NCBI RefSeq assembly: GCF_002294725.1
Contig: NZ_NSFT01000003.1
Location: 186,001-250,000, forward strand
DNA from: Mesorhizobium sp. WSM4313
GTDB lineage: Bacteria > Pseudomonadota > Alphaproteobacteria > Rhizobiales > Rhizobiaceae
Direction of reading: 5' to 3'
Length of the DNA stretch: 64,000 nt
The notes under the pieces are model-generated. The model had not been told where the DNA came from, did not search any database, and saw only the letters and a list, made by a program, of their open reading frames with translations. Numbering within the stretch: position 1 is the first letter of the stretch; every line of letters starts with the position of its first letter. Shown here in pieces: positions 34,666 to 43,052 of the stretch. The position numbers and the translations under genes are program-made.

Positions 34666-36333
34666 ATGTCGGTTGCGGATGGTGGTGCGGATCTTGTGGT
34701 CGTCAACGGCCGCGTGCTGACCATGGACAATGACAATCCCGCTGCCGAGGCCGTTGCCGTCAAGGACGGCGCCATCATCGCCATTGGCAGCCGCGCTTCC
34801 ATCGAGGAGCTCAAAGGTCCGACGACAAAGGTCGTCGATGCACAGGGCGGCTCCGTCCTGCCGGGCTTCATCGAGGCGCATATGCATCTGTTCGGCGGCG
34901 TGGCCGAGCTCGACAATCTGCATCTGGCGGGCGTGCACGGCTTCGAGGCGCTGCGCGACGCGATCCAGGATTTCGCGGCGAAGCGCCCGGACGCCAGGCT
35001 TCTGATCGGCGCCGGCGTCGACTATGCCATCCTGCCGGAGCCGGTGACGCGCCACGATCTCGACCGCATCATTCCCGACCGTCCGTTCGCCATGTCGGCT
35101 TCGGACCACCACACGATGTGGGCGAACACCAAGGCGCTGGAAGAGGCCGGCTTGCTCCAGGGTAGGCAGGTCGGACAGGGCAATGAGATCGTCATGGGCG
35201 CTGACGGGCTTGCCGCCGGCGAGCTGCGCGAAAGCGAGGCATTCGGTCCGGTCCTCGACCATTACGGGGCGAGCCGGGCGCGGCTTGGCCTCGAGGGCGC
35301 CGAGCCGGATCCATCTCCTTCGGAGAACGAATTGGCGGCCGATCGCGATCTGATGCATCGCGGCCTTGAATGGTGCGCCAAGCATGGCATCACCTCGATC
35401 CAGAACATGGACGGCAATCTCTACCAGCTCGAGCTGCTGGCCGGGCTGGAAAAAGAGGGGCGGCTCCTTTGCCGCACCAAGATCCCGTTCCACTTCAAGA
35501 ATTTCATGAAGCTGGACATGCTTGAGAAAGCCTCGCGGATGGCCGCGAGCTACAATTCCGAGTGGCTGTCGTCCGGCATGGTCAAGCTCTTCTATGACGG
35601 CGTGCTGGATTCCTGGACGGCGGTGATGGTCGACGACTATGCCGATCGGCCCGGATGGCGGGGCGAGCCGCTGTTTTCGCCTGAACATTTCGCCGAGGTG
35701 GCGGTCGAGGCCGACAGGCGCGGGCTGCAGATTGCCGTGCATTCGATCGGCGACGGCGCCGTGCGGGCAGTGCTCGACGGCTACCAGGCGGCGCTGAAGA
35801 AGAACGGTCGGCGCGACAGCCGGCATCGCGTCGAGCATATCGAGGTGATCACGGCCGCCGACGTGCCGCGCTTCGCCGAGCTCGGCGTGTTGGCGTCGAT
35901 GCAGCCGGCGCATCCGCCCGGCGCACTGAACTTCCCGCTCGAGCCGACGATCTCGCGCATCGGCCGCGACAAGTGGCCGTTGAGCTATGCCTGGCGCACG
36001 CTGAAAAACGCCGGCGCGCGCGTGGTGTTCGCTTCCGACTGGCCGGTCTCGCCGGTCGATCCGATCCTGTCGATCCAGGCGGCAGTGATGCGCAAGCCTT
36101 GGGCAGAAGGCATGCCGGACCAGAGCTTCTCGTTGCAGGAGGCAATAGAGGGCTACACGCTCGAGGGCGCTTATGCGGAGTTCAATGAACATCGCAAGGG
36201 CCGCCTCAAAACCGGATATCTCGCCGATATCGTCGTTTTGTCGGCCGATATCGAGGCGACCGCGCCGGAGGCGCTGCACACCGTGCATCCGGTGACCACC
36301 ATCTGTGGAGGGAGGATCACCTACCAAGCCTGA
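34666..36333 (+). CDS. YtcJ-like metal-dependent amidohydrolase (amidohydrolase family 3)
   Basis: From MSVADGGADLVVVNGRVLTM the product is about 555 residues. It has the urease-type metal site HMHLF after PGFIEA, a later AVHSIGDGAVRAVL segment with a metal-type His, RHRVEHIEVI, and the final FASDWPVSPVDP. This is the YtcJ/Ade-like family, which hydrolyses amides, carbamates or cyclic amides; the exact substrate is not predictable. The start at 34666 has GTGGAG upstream. The location before a polyamine-type importer suggests an imported amide as substrate. Confidence 0.85.
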   Translation: MSVADGGADLVVVNGRVLTMDNDNPAAEAVAVKDGAIIAIGSRASIEELKGPTTKVVDAQGGSVLPGFIEAHMHLFGGVAELDNLHLAGVHGFEALRDAIQDFAAKRPDARLLIGAGVDYAILPEPVTRHDLDRIIPDRPFAMSASDHHTMWANTKALEEAGLLQGRQVGQGNEIVMGADGLAAGELRESEAFGPVLDHYGASRARLGLEGAEPDPSPSENELAADRDLMHRGLEWCAKHGITSIQNMDGNLYQLELLAGLEKEGRLLCRTKIPFHFKNFMKLDMLEKASRMAASYNSEWLSSGMVKLFYDGVLDSWTAVMVDDYADRPGWRGEPLFSPEHFAEVAVEADRRGLQIAVHSIGDGAVRAVLDGYQAALKKNGRRDSRHRVEHIEVITAADVPRFAELGVLASMQPAHPPGALNFPLEPTISRIGRDKWPLSYAWRTLKNAGARVVFASDWPVSPVDPILSIQAAVMRKPWAEGMPDQSFSLQEAIEGYTLEGAYAEFNEHRKGRLKTGYLADIVVLSADIEATAPEALHTVHPVTTICGGRITYQA

Positions 36334-36411
36334 CGATGGCATAGGAATTGCTTAATTGAATGGGGACTCGGGATCGAGTCACTGCTGCGCAGTTGCCAAG
36401 CCGACCGGCTT

Positions 36412-37578
36412 GTGGTGACAATCAAAACAGGAACACACCTGCCGACAAGAGCAGGCGCTCTCAATGGGGTAATCGTGCCGGAACAACCGGGTAAGAACGC
36501 GATCGAAGTTCGCGGTGTTCGCAAGGTTTTCGGAACCGGCGAAAACCAGGTAGCCGCCCTCGACACGGTATCGGTGTCGATCCGCGAGAACGAGTTTTTC
36601 ACACTGCTCGGCCCCTCCGGATGCGGAAAGACGACGCTGCTGAGATTGATTGCCGGCTTCGATTTCCCAACCGCCGGCGAAATTCTGCTGCACGGCCAGG
36701 ACATCGCGCCGCTGCCGCCCTACAAACGCCCGGTCAACACCGTCTTCCAAAGTTATGCGCTCTTCCCGCATATGACGGTGGCGCAGAATATCGGCTTCGG
36801 ACTGGAGATGCTGGGCAAGCCGAAAGCCGAGATCGAGGCGCGCGTCGCCCAGATGCTGAAGCTGGTCAAGATGGAGGCGCTGAAGGCCCGCCGCACCAGC
36901 CAGATTTCAGGCGGCCAGCAGCAGCGCGTGGCGCTGGCCCGGGCGCTGGCGCCGCAGCCGAAAGTGCTCTTGCTCGACGAGCCGCTCTCGGCGCTGGACT
37001 ACAAGCTGCGCAAGGAAATGCAGATCGAGCTGAAGCGGCTGCAGAACGAGACCGGCATCACCTTCATCTTCGTCACCCATGACCAGGAGGAAGCGCTGAC
37101 CATGTCCGACCGCATCGCGGTGATGTCGGCCGGCAAGATCCTGCAGGTCGGCACGCCGCGCGACATCTATGACCGGCCTGCCGAACGCTTCGTCGCCGAC
37201 TTCATCGGCGAGACGAACTTCCTGCCCGGCACTGTGGTGTCGAAGCAGGGCGGCGTGGCGACGGTCAAATTCGCCAGCAGCGCCACGATTAGTGCCGGCT
37301 ATCCAGAAGGCTTCAATCCGACCGGCGAGGTGACGCTGGTGGTGCGTCCCGAGCATGCCGATCTGGTACCCGATCCGACCAAGGGCACGATTACCGGCAC
37401 GCTCTCCAACATCGTCTATTTCGGCACCGACACCCATTTCCACGTAAAACTCGACGGGGACGGCGAGAATTTCATCGTGCGCCACCAGAACAGCCGTTCG
37501 AGCGCGGTGACCTACGAGACCGGCGCCAAGGTCGGCATCCAGTTCGAGGAGGACGCCGCCCGCGTCCTGAAAGACTGA
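36412..37578 (+). CDS. potA: Polyamine ABC transporter ATP-binding protein (PotA-type)
   Basis: The 388-residue product has Walker [12 protein letters not shown], the Q-loop region [10 protein letters not shown], signature SGGQQQR and Walker [15 protein letters not shown]-terminal TOBE domain ends [14 protein letters not shown], as in PotA/PotG. The start is uncertain: GTG 36412 has no clear ribosome site, and GTG 36475 would remove a 21-residue extension and start nearer the domain. The stop shares a base with the potB ATG (TGATG). A short hairpin GACTCG-GGAT-CGAGTC lies at 36365-36380 upstream. Confidence 0.9.
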   Translation: MVTIKTGTHLPTRAGALNGVIVPEQPGKNAIEVRGVRKVFGTGENQVAALDTVSVSIRENEFFTLLGPSGCGKTTLLRLIAGFDFPTAGEILLHGQDIAPLPPYKRPVNTVFQSYALFPHMTVAQNIGFGLEMLGKPKAEIEARVAQMLKLVKMEALKARRTSQISGGQQQRVALARALAPQPKVLLLDEPLSALDYKLRKEMQIELKRLQNETGITFIFVTHDQEEALTMSDRIAVMSAGKILQVGTPRDIYDRPAERFVADFIGETNFLPGTVVSKQGGVATVKFASSATISAGYPEGFNPTGEVTLVVRPEHADLVPDPTKGTITGTLSNIVYFGTDTHFHVKLDGDGENFIVRHQNSRSSAVTYETGAKVGIQFEEDAARVLKD

Positions 37579-38525
37579 TGACGACAGCTGCTCTCTCCTC
37601 AGCCCCGCTCTCCAAGGCCGCGTTGTTTGAAGCCCAGGCGGTGAAAACCAGCGCGCGGCGCAACCGGCTCTTGTCACTGCCGGCGCTGATCATCATCGGC
37701 ATTTTCGGCGTGCTGCCGCTGGTCATCATCTGCGTCTATTCATTCCTGGTCGCTGCGCCTTATGGCGGCGTGCAGTGGCAGTTCTCGACCGACGCCTATC
37801 TGAACTTCCTGTTCCAGCGCGACATTTTCGACGACACGCTGCAGTTCACGCCGGACTTCCTGATCATCTATCTGCGCTCCTTCCTGTTCGCGGTGGTGAC
37901 GACGATCATCTGCCTGCTGCTCGGCTTTCCGACCGCCTATTTCATGGCGACGCGGCCGCCGGCGCAGCGCAACTGGTGGGTGCTTCTGATTACCATCCCG
38001 TTCTGGTCGAACCTCCTGGTCCGCACGCTGGCGATCATGTTCATCATCCGCGACGAGGGGCTGATCAACAATGCGCTTCTGGCGCTCGGCGTGATCGATA
38101 GGCCGATCACGATGCTCTACACCAATTTCGCCATCCAGCTCGGCCTGCTCTACGCCTTCCTGCCGTTCATGGTGCTGCCGCTCTATTCGAGCCTGGAAAA
38201 GCTCGACTTCCGCCTGGTTGAGGCAGCCTACGATCTTTACGCGACGCGCCGGCAGGTGCTGTGGCGGGTGATCATCCCCCTGTCCAAGCCCGGCATCATC
38301 GCCGGCTGCCTGCTCGTCTTTATTCCGGCGCTCGGCGCTTATGTGACGCCGCTGATCCTGGGCGGCGGCGTGCACCTGATGATCGGCGATCTCATCGCGC
38401 AGCAATTCGGTTCGGGCCGCAACTGGCCGCTCGGCTGCGCGCAGGCGCTGATTCTGATGGCGGCGGTGCTGGTGGCGCTGTACTTCTATGTCCGCAATAC
38501 GTCGGGCAAGGTGCAGCATGGCTGA
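37578..38525 (+). CDS. potB: Polyamine ABC transporter permease (PotB-type)
   Basis: The 315-residue product has six predicted membrane helices. The first is ALIIIGIFGVLPLVIICVYS; the others include SFLFAVVTTIICLLLGFPTA. The EAA loop is EAAYDLYATRRQVLWRVIIP. It pairs with the product of the next gene to form the channel. It overlaps potA by one base and potC by eight. Confidence 0.93.
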   Translation: MTTAALSSAPLSKAALFEAQAVKTSARRNRLLSLPALIIIGIFGVLPLVIICVYSFLVAAPYGGVQWQFSTDAYLNFLFQRDIFDDTLQFTPDFLIIYLRSFLFAVVTTIICLLLGFPTAYFMATRPPAQRNWWVLLITIPFWSNLLVRTLAIMFIIRDEGLINNALLALGVIDRPITMLYTNFAIQLGLLYAFLPFMVLPLYSSLEKLDFRLVEAAYDLYATRRQVLWRVIIPLSKPGIIAGCLLVFIPALGAYVTPLILGGGVHLMIGDLIAQQFGSGRNWPLGCAQALILMAAVLVALYFYVRNTSGKVQHG

Positions 38526-39330
38526 GCCTCGCGTCATGGACATCAAGGACCAGCCGGGCTTCCGCTCGATCGCTATCATCTGCTTGCTGGTGCTTTATAT
38601 ACCGGTGCTGATCCTGATGATCTTCTCGTTGAACAGCGGCTCGCTGGTCACGCATTGGGAAGGCGTCACGCTCAAATGGTATGGCAGCGCCTTCCTCAAC
38701 CAGGAGTTCCACAGCGCTGCGAAGAACACGCTGATCATCTCGGTGACCGCGACGATAGTCTCGACCATCTGCGCGACGCTGGCCGCGATCGGCATGACGC
38801 GGGTGAAGCCATGGCGCGGGCTCGCCGCGGCCTTCATGGTCATCAACCTGCCGCTGATGGTGCCGGAGATCATCACGGCGGTGGCGACGCTCTCGTTCTT
38901 CGCGCTGATCGCCGGCACGCTCGGGCTGAATTTCGGCATCGGCAATTTGATCCTCGCCCACACCGTGTTCTGTATCCCCTTCGCCTATATGCCGATCAGG
39001 GCGCGGCTCGAGGACATGGACCTGACGCTGGAATACGCGGCGGCAGATCTCTATGCGACGCCGTGGAACGCCTTCAAGCGCATCACGCTGCCGCTTTTGG
39101 TTCCCGGCATCATGTCGGGCGCGGCGCTGGCCTTCATCGTCTCCTTCGACGATTTCACCATCACGCAACTCGTCGCCGGCCCCGGCCAGACGACGCTGCC
39201 CCTCTACATCTGGAACCAGATCCGGCGGCCGATGACGCCGGAGATCAACGCCATCTCGACCATCTTGCTCCTGGTGTCGATCCTGTTCGTTTCGGTCTCG
39301 TTCCTGATCGCGCGGCGGCGAGCAAAATGA
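38518..39330 (+). CDS. potC: Polyamine ABC transporter permease (PotC-type)
   Basis: From MAEPRVMDIKDQ the product is 270 residues with six membrane helices and the EAA loop EYAAADLYATPWNAFKRITL. Later segments include ISFDDF-like IVSFDDFTITQLVAGPGQTT, strongly typical of PotC/PotI. The ATG at 38518 lies inside the end of potB, so the two are coupled. Confidence 0.93.
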   Translation: MAEPRVMDIKDQPGFRSIAIICLLVLYIPVLILMIFSLNSGSLVTHWEGVTLKWYGSAFLNQEFHSAAKNTLIISVTATIVSTICATLAAIGMTRVKPWRGLAAAFMVINLPLMVPEIITAVATLSFFALIAGTLGLNFGIGNLILAHTVFCIPFAYMPIRARLEDMDLTLEYAAADLYATPWNAFKRITLPLLVPGIMSGAALAFIVSFDDFTITQLVAGPGQTTLPLYIWNQIRRPMTPEINAISTILLLVSILFVSVSFLIARRRAK

Positions 39331-39375
39331 TCCGCGAGCTCCAACACAACAATGGGAAGGCAAGGAGAACATAAA

Positions 39376-40404
39376 ATGTCTGGAAAGATGATGGCGGCCG
39401 TGTCCGCGGCCGTTCTGCTATGGGCAGTGCCGGCGCTCGCCGACGGCGAACTGCACATCTACAATTGGGGCGACTACACCAACCCCAAGCTGATCGAAAA
39501 ATTCGAGAAGCAGTACAACGTCAAGGTGACGCTGGACGACTACGATTCCAACGAAACCATGCTGTCCAAGGTGCGCGCCGGCAATTCCGGCTACGACATC
39601 GTCGTGCCGTCCGACTACACTGTGAAGATCATGATCGAAGAAGGCCTGCTCGAAAAAACCGAGCCCAACGCGATGCCGAACGGCAAGAACATCGATCCGC
39701 GCTTCCTCAACATTTATTGGGACGACGGCCGCCATTATACCGTGCCGTGGCAATTCGGCACGACCGCGTTCTCCGTCAATACGGACAAGTTCAAGGGCGA
39801 CATCAACACGTTGGCCATCCTGTTCAATCCCCCCGATGAACTGAAGGGCCAGATCAACATGCTGGACGACGTCAACACCGTCATGCATGCGGCCGAGCGC
39901 TATGCCGGCGTGCCGCGCTGCGGCGCCGACAAGGCCAATTTGAAGAAAATCAACGACATCCTAACGGCCGCCAAGCCGTCGTGGAAAACCTTCAGTTACG
40001 ACACCATCACCAAGATCACCTCCGGCGACGTCATCGTCTCGGAGCAGTGGAACGGCGCCAGCTACCGTTCGCGGCAGAAGACTCCGGCGATCAAATATGC
40101 CTATCCGAAGGAAGGCATCGAAGGTTGGATGGACAATGTCGCGGTGCTGAAGGGCGCCAAGAACCTCGAAAACGCGAAGCTGTTCCAGGACTTCGTCATG
40201 GCGCCTGAGAACGCGGCGCTGATCTCCGAGTTTGCCGGTTACGACAACGGCATCGCCGGCAGCCATAAATTCCTGCCGCCGGAGTTTGCCAACTCGCCGG
40301 AAATCAGCCCTCCGGCCGGCTCGCCGACGCCGGAATTCGTACCGCCATGCCCGCCGGACGTGGTGGAGATCTACAACAAGATCTGGACCAACCTGCGCAA
40401 ATAA
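39376..40404 (+). CDS. Polyamine ABC transporter substrate-binding protein (PotD/PotF-type)
   Basis: From MSGKMMAAVSAAVLLW the product is 342 residues with a Sec signal cleaved near ALA|DG. It continues LHIYNWGDYTNPKLIEKFEK and DIVVPSDYTVKIMIEEGLLE, the PotD/PotF signature; the acidic and aromatic residues that grip the amine chain fit polyamine or amine binding. AAGGAG lies about nine bases before the ATG. The C-terminal tail is Pro-rich with a cysteine (VPPCPPDVVEIYNK). It completes an ABC importer with the three genes before it. Confidence 0.92.
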   Translation: MSGKMMAAVSAAVLLWAVPALADGELHIYNWGDYTNPKLIEKFEKQYNVKVTLDDYDSNETMLSKVRAGNSGYDIVVPSDYTVKIMIEEGLLEKTEPNAMPNGKNIDPRFLNIYWDDGRHYTVPWQFGTTAFSVNTDKFKGDINTLAILFNPPDELKGQINMLDDVNTVMHAAERYAGVPRCGADKANLKKINDILTAAKPSWKTFSYDTITKITSGDVIVSEQWNGASYRSRQKTPAIKYAYPKEGIEGWMDNVAVLKGAKNLENAKLFQDFVMAPENAALISEFAGYDNGIAGSHKFLPPEFANSPEISPPAGSPTPEFVPPCPPDVVEIYNKIWTNLRK

Positions 40405-40462
40405 AACAGCGCGGCGCATGGAAGGAGGGGAGGCTCCGGCCTCCCTTTCTTGTGACTGGTTC

Positions 40463-40511
40463 TGTGCATATCGTTCTGCGAAAAACCGCTTACGCATTTG
40501 GGCGACATGCA
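40463..40511. repeat. RIME-like repeat fragment, copy 5
   Basis: A shortened element, GCATATCG ... CGACATGC enclosing GAAAAACCGCTTACGCATTTGG, separates the transporter operon from the first serine hydrolase gene. Only the core module is present, and it ends just before the AGGAGG of that gene. Confidence 0.6.
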
Positions 40512-40525
40512 TCGAGGAGGAAATC

Positions 40526-41722
40526 TTGTCGTCCTATCGCAACTCCGATCCGCGGCTGCCGATCATGCAGGGCTCGCCGCCAAAGCTGGTGCCGCCGAAG
40601 CTCGACTGGGATCGGCCGCCCTGGAACCGCTGGGCCTTCCAGCACATCCGCGAATTTCTGCCGACCGTCGAGGTGTGGCGCGGCAGCGGCCATCGCCATC
40701 GCCTCGAGCGCGCGGAGGTGGACCTCGACGATCTGCCGGTGGCCGACAGCAACGGTGCGCCGACGTCACTCGCGGGCCTGCTCGACGAGACCTATGCCGA
40801 CGGCTTCCTGGTGCTGAAGGACGGCAGGATCGCCTATGAGCGTTATTTCAACGGCATGGACGAGCGCACGCTGCATCTGTCGCAATCGATGGCGAAGTCG
40901 GTCACCGGAGCGGTGTGTGGCATCCTGGTTGGCCGCGGCCTGATCGATCCGGGCAAGCTGGTCACCGACTATCTGCCGGAGCTTGTCGAGACCGGCTGGG
41001 CCGGCGCCACGGTGCAGCAGGTGCTCGACATGACGACGGGCGTGCGCTTTTCCGAAGAATACACCGACCGCTATTCCGAGATCGGCCAGGTCGATGTCGC
41101 GACCGGCTGGAAGCCGATCCCGCCGGGCAGCGATCCGGACTTCGAGTGGCCGTCGCATCTGTTCGAGCTGATCCTGCGGCTGAAGGACAGAGTGCGCCCG
41201 CATGGCGAGGCGTTCGAATACCGCTCGATCGAGACCGACGTGCTCGCCTTCATCATGGAGCGGGTGAGCGGCAAGCGCCTGGCGCAGCTCGTCTCGGAAG
41301 AGCTCTGGCAGAAGCTCGGCGCCGACGAGAGCGCCTGCTTCACCGTCGATAGCGCCGGCTATGCGCTGGCCGATGGCGGCTTCAATGCGACGCTGCGCGA
41401 CTATGGCCGCTTCGGGCAATTGATCCTCGACAATGGCGGCGGCGTGATCCCGGCCGACTGGATCGAGGCGACACGCAGCGGCAAACACGGGCCGAATTTC
41501 AGCCCGAGCCTTCCCGACGGCAGCTACCGCAACCAGTTCTGGATCGAGGATTCGCGCTCACGCTCGCTGATGTGCCGCGGCGTGTTCGGCCAATTGATCC
41601 ACATGAGCTGGGAACACAGGATGGTCGTTGTGAAGCTTTCGAGCTATCCGGATTTCGTCAATTCCGCCTATTCGGTGGCGACGCAGAAGGCGGTGCATGC
41701 CATCGCCGCCGCGCTGACCTGA
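40526..41722 (+). CDS. Serine hydrolase, 6-aminohexanoate-dimer hydrolase (NylB)/class C beta-lactamase family (TTG start)
   Basis: The start is TTG at 40526, with a perfect AGGAGG five bases upstream; the open frame extends further but with no coding character. The 398-residue product has the nucleophile motif SMAK in LSQSMAKSVTGAVCG and a later tyrosine motif in EYRSIETDVLAFIM. The layout and length are those of NylB-type hydrolases (392 residues). Such enzymes cut linear amides. No signal peptide is seen, so an antibiotic beta-lactamase role is unlikely. Position after a polyamine importer suggests an amide of an amine as substrate; this is inference. Confidence 0.85.
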   Translation: MSSYRNSDPRLPIMQGSPPKLVPPKLDWDRPPWNRWAFQHIREFLPTVEVWRGSGHRHRLERAEVDLDDLPVADSNGAPTSLAGLLDETYADGFLVLKDGRIAYERYFNGMDERTLHLSQSMAKSVTGAVCGILVGRGLIDPGKLVTDYLPELVETGWAGATVQQVLDMTTGVRFSEEYTDRYSEIGQVDVATGWKPIPPGSDPDFEWPSHLFELILRLKDRVRPHGEAFEYRSIETDVLAFIMERVSGKRLAQLVSEELWQKLGADESACFTVDSAGYALADGGFNATLRDYGRFGQLILDNGGGVIPADWIEATRSGKHGPNFSPSLPDGSYRNQFWIEDSRSRSLMCRGVFGQLIHMSWEHRMVVVKLSSYPDFVNSAYSVATQKAVHAIAAALT

Positions 41723-41751
41723 AACCGCAAAACAAGATCCGGGAGAGCATC

Positions 41752-42930
41752 ATGAGCGGCAAGACCGCGTTCGAGGCCAGATACGGCTTTGCCCGCAAGG
41801 ATGTGCGGCTCGACAACTGGCGGCTTTCGCCGTTCAACCGATGGTCGTTCCAGAATGTCGGCGAGCTGGTGCCGAGCGCGCATATCGCGGCGGCGCCCGC
41901 CGGCGAGAGCCAAGCGAAATCGCTCGGCGCATTGCTTGAGGAAAAAATATCGCTCGCCGGTGGCAGCGAGACCGTCGAGGGTTTCCTGAAGCGTTCCGAC
42001 ACGGACGGGCTGACGATCCTGAAAGCCGGCAAGCTGGTCGGCGACTGGTCGGCGCCGCATATGCCGTTCGGAGCGCGCCACATCATCTTTTCGATCAGCA
42101 AGTCGGTGACGGCGATTCTCGCAGGCATACTGGAAGGCGAGGGGTTGTTCGATCCCAACGCGCCGGTAACGCACTACATCCCTGAAGCCAAGGGCTCAGC
42201 CTATGGCGACGCGAGCGTGCGCAACGTGCTCGACATGACGGTGAGCCTCGATTTCGAGGAAGCCTATCTCGATCCGGAAAGCGCCTTCGCCCGCTACCGC
42301 CGCTCGACGCTGTGGAATCCCGGCGGCGGGTCCGAGAGCCTCACCGCGTTCCTGATGACCATCCAGCGGCTTGCCGAGCCGCATGGCCAGACCTATCGCT
42401 ACCGTTCGCCCAATTCAGACGTGCTCGGCATCCTGATCGAACGGGCTTCCGGCAGGCGTGTCAGCGACCTGCTCAGCGAGAAACTGTGGCAGCCGCTCGG
42501 TGCTGGAAGCGAAATGTCGGTGACCGTCGACATGGAAGGCACGGCGCGCACCGCCGGTGGCATGTCGATGACGCCGCGCGACCTTGTCCGCATCGGCGAC
42601 ATGATGCGGCAGGGCGGCATCGCCAATGGCCGCCGCATCGTGCCGGAAGCCTGGGTGCGCGACACGGTGGCCACCGGCGGCAGCCATGAAGCCTGGCAAC
42701 GCGGCACGATGGCGTTCCTGTTCCCGAAGGGACGCTACCGCAACAAATGGTATCAGACCGGCCACGACAGCGGCGCCTTCTGCGGCATCGGCATTCACGG
42801 CCAGTGGCTTTACGTCAATCCGAAGACGGACGTGGTCATCGCCAAGATGTCGTCGCAGCCGGAACCGGTGGACGACAAGCTGGATGGGGACATCGTGGCG
42901 TTCTTCGAAGCGTTGAGCGGCATGGTTTGA
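41752..42930 (+). CDS. Serine hydrolase, NylB/class C beta-lactamase family, second tandem copy
   Basis: The 392-residue product is a paralogue of the preceding gene, 29 bases downstream. The nucleophile motif is SISK in IIFSISKSVTAILAG and the tyrosine motif lies in YRYRSPNSDVLGIL. The open frame extends left, but ATG 41752 has GGGAG upstream and aligns with the family start. It lacks a signal peptide. Two diverged copies in a row suggest two related substrates or a heteromeric enzyme. Confidence 0.85.
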   Translation: MSGKTAFEARYGFARKDVRLDNWRLSPFNRWSFQNVGELVPSAHIAAAPAGESQAKSLGALLEEKISLAGGSETVEGFLKRSDTDGLTILKAGKLVGDWSAPHMPFGARHIIFSISKSVTAILAGILEGEGLFDPNAPVTHYIPEAKGSAYGDASVRNVLDMTVSLDFEEAYLDPESAFARYRRSTLWNPGGGSESLTAFLMTIQRLAEPHGQTYRYRSPNSDVLGILIERASGRRVSDLLSEKLWQPLGAGSEMSVTVDMEGTARTAGGMSMTPRDLVRIGDMMRQGGIANGRRIVPEAWVRDTVATGGSHEAWQRGTMAFLFPKGRYRNKWYQTGHDSGAFCGIGIHGQWLYVNPKTDVVIAKMSSQPEPVDDKLDGDIVAFFEALSGMV

Positions 42931-43052
42931 GCCGGTCAGAGGCTGGTTCCAACAGCTGTTTTCTGTGGACCTTCGGCGCGTGACGAAACCGTTGCGGTTG
43001 GCGCAGCGGTTCTCCCGTCCTATGGTCGCCGCTCTTTTCCGCAGGGACCAGC

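Noticed and set aside
40526-42930. Serine hydrolases as antibiotic beta-lactamases
   Set aside because: No signal peptide, tandem arrangement with a polyamine importer, and length and motifs closer to NylB-type amide hydrolases.
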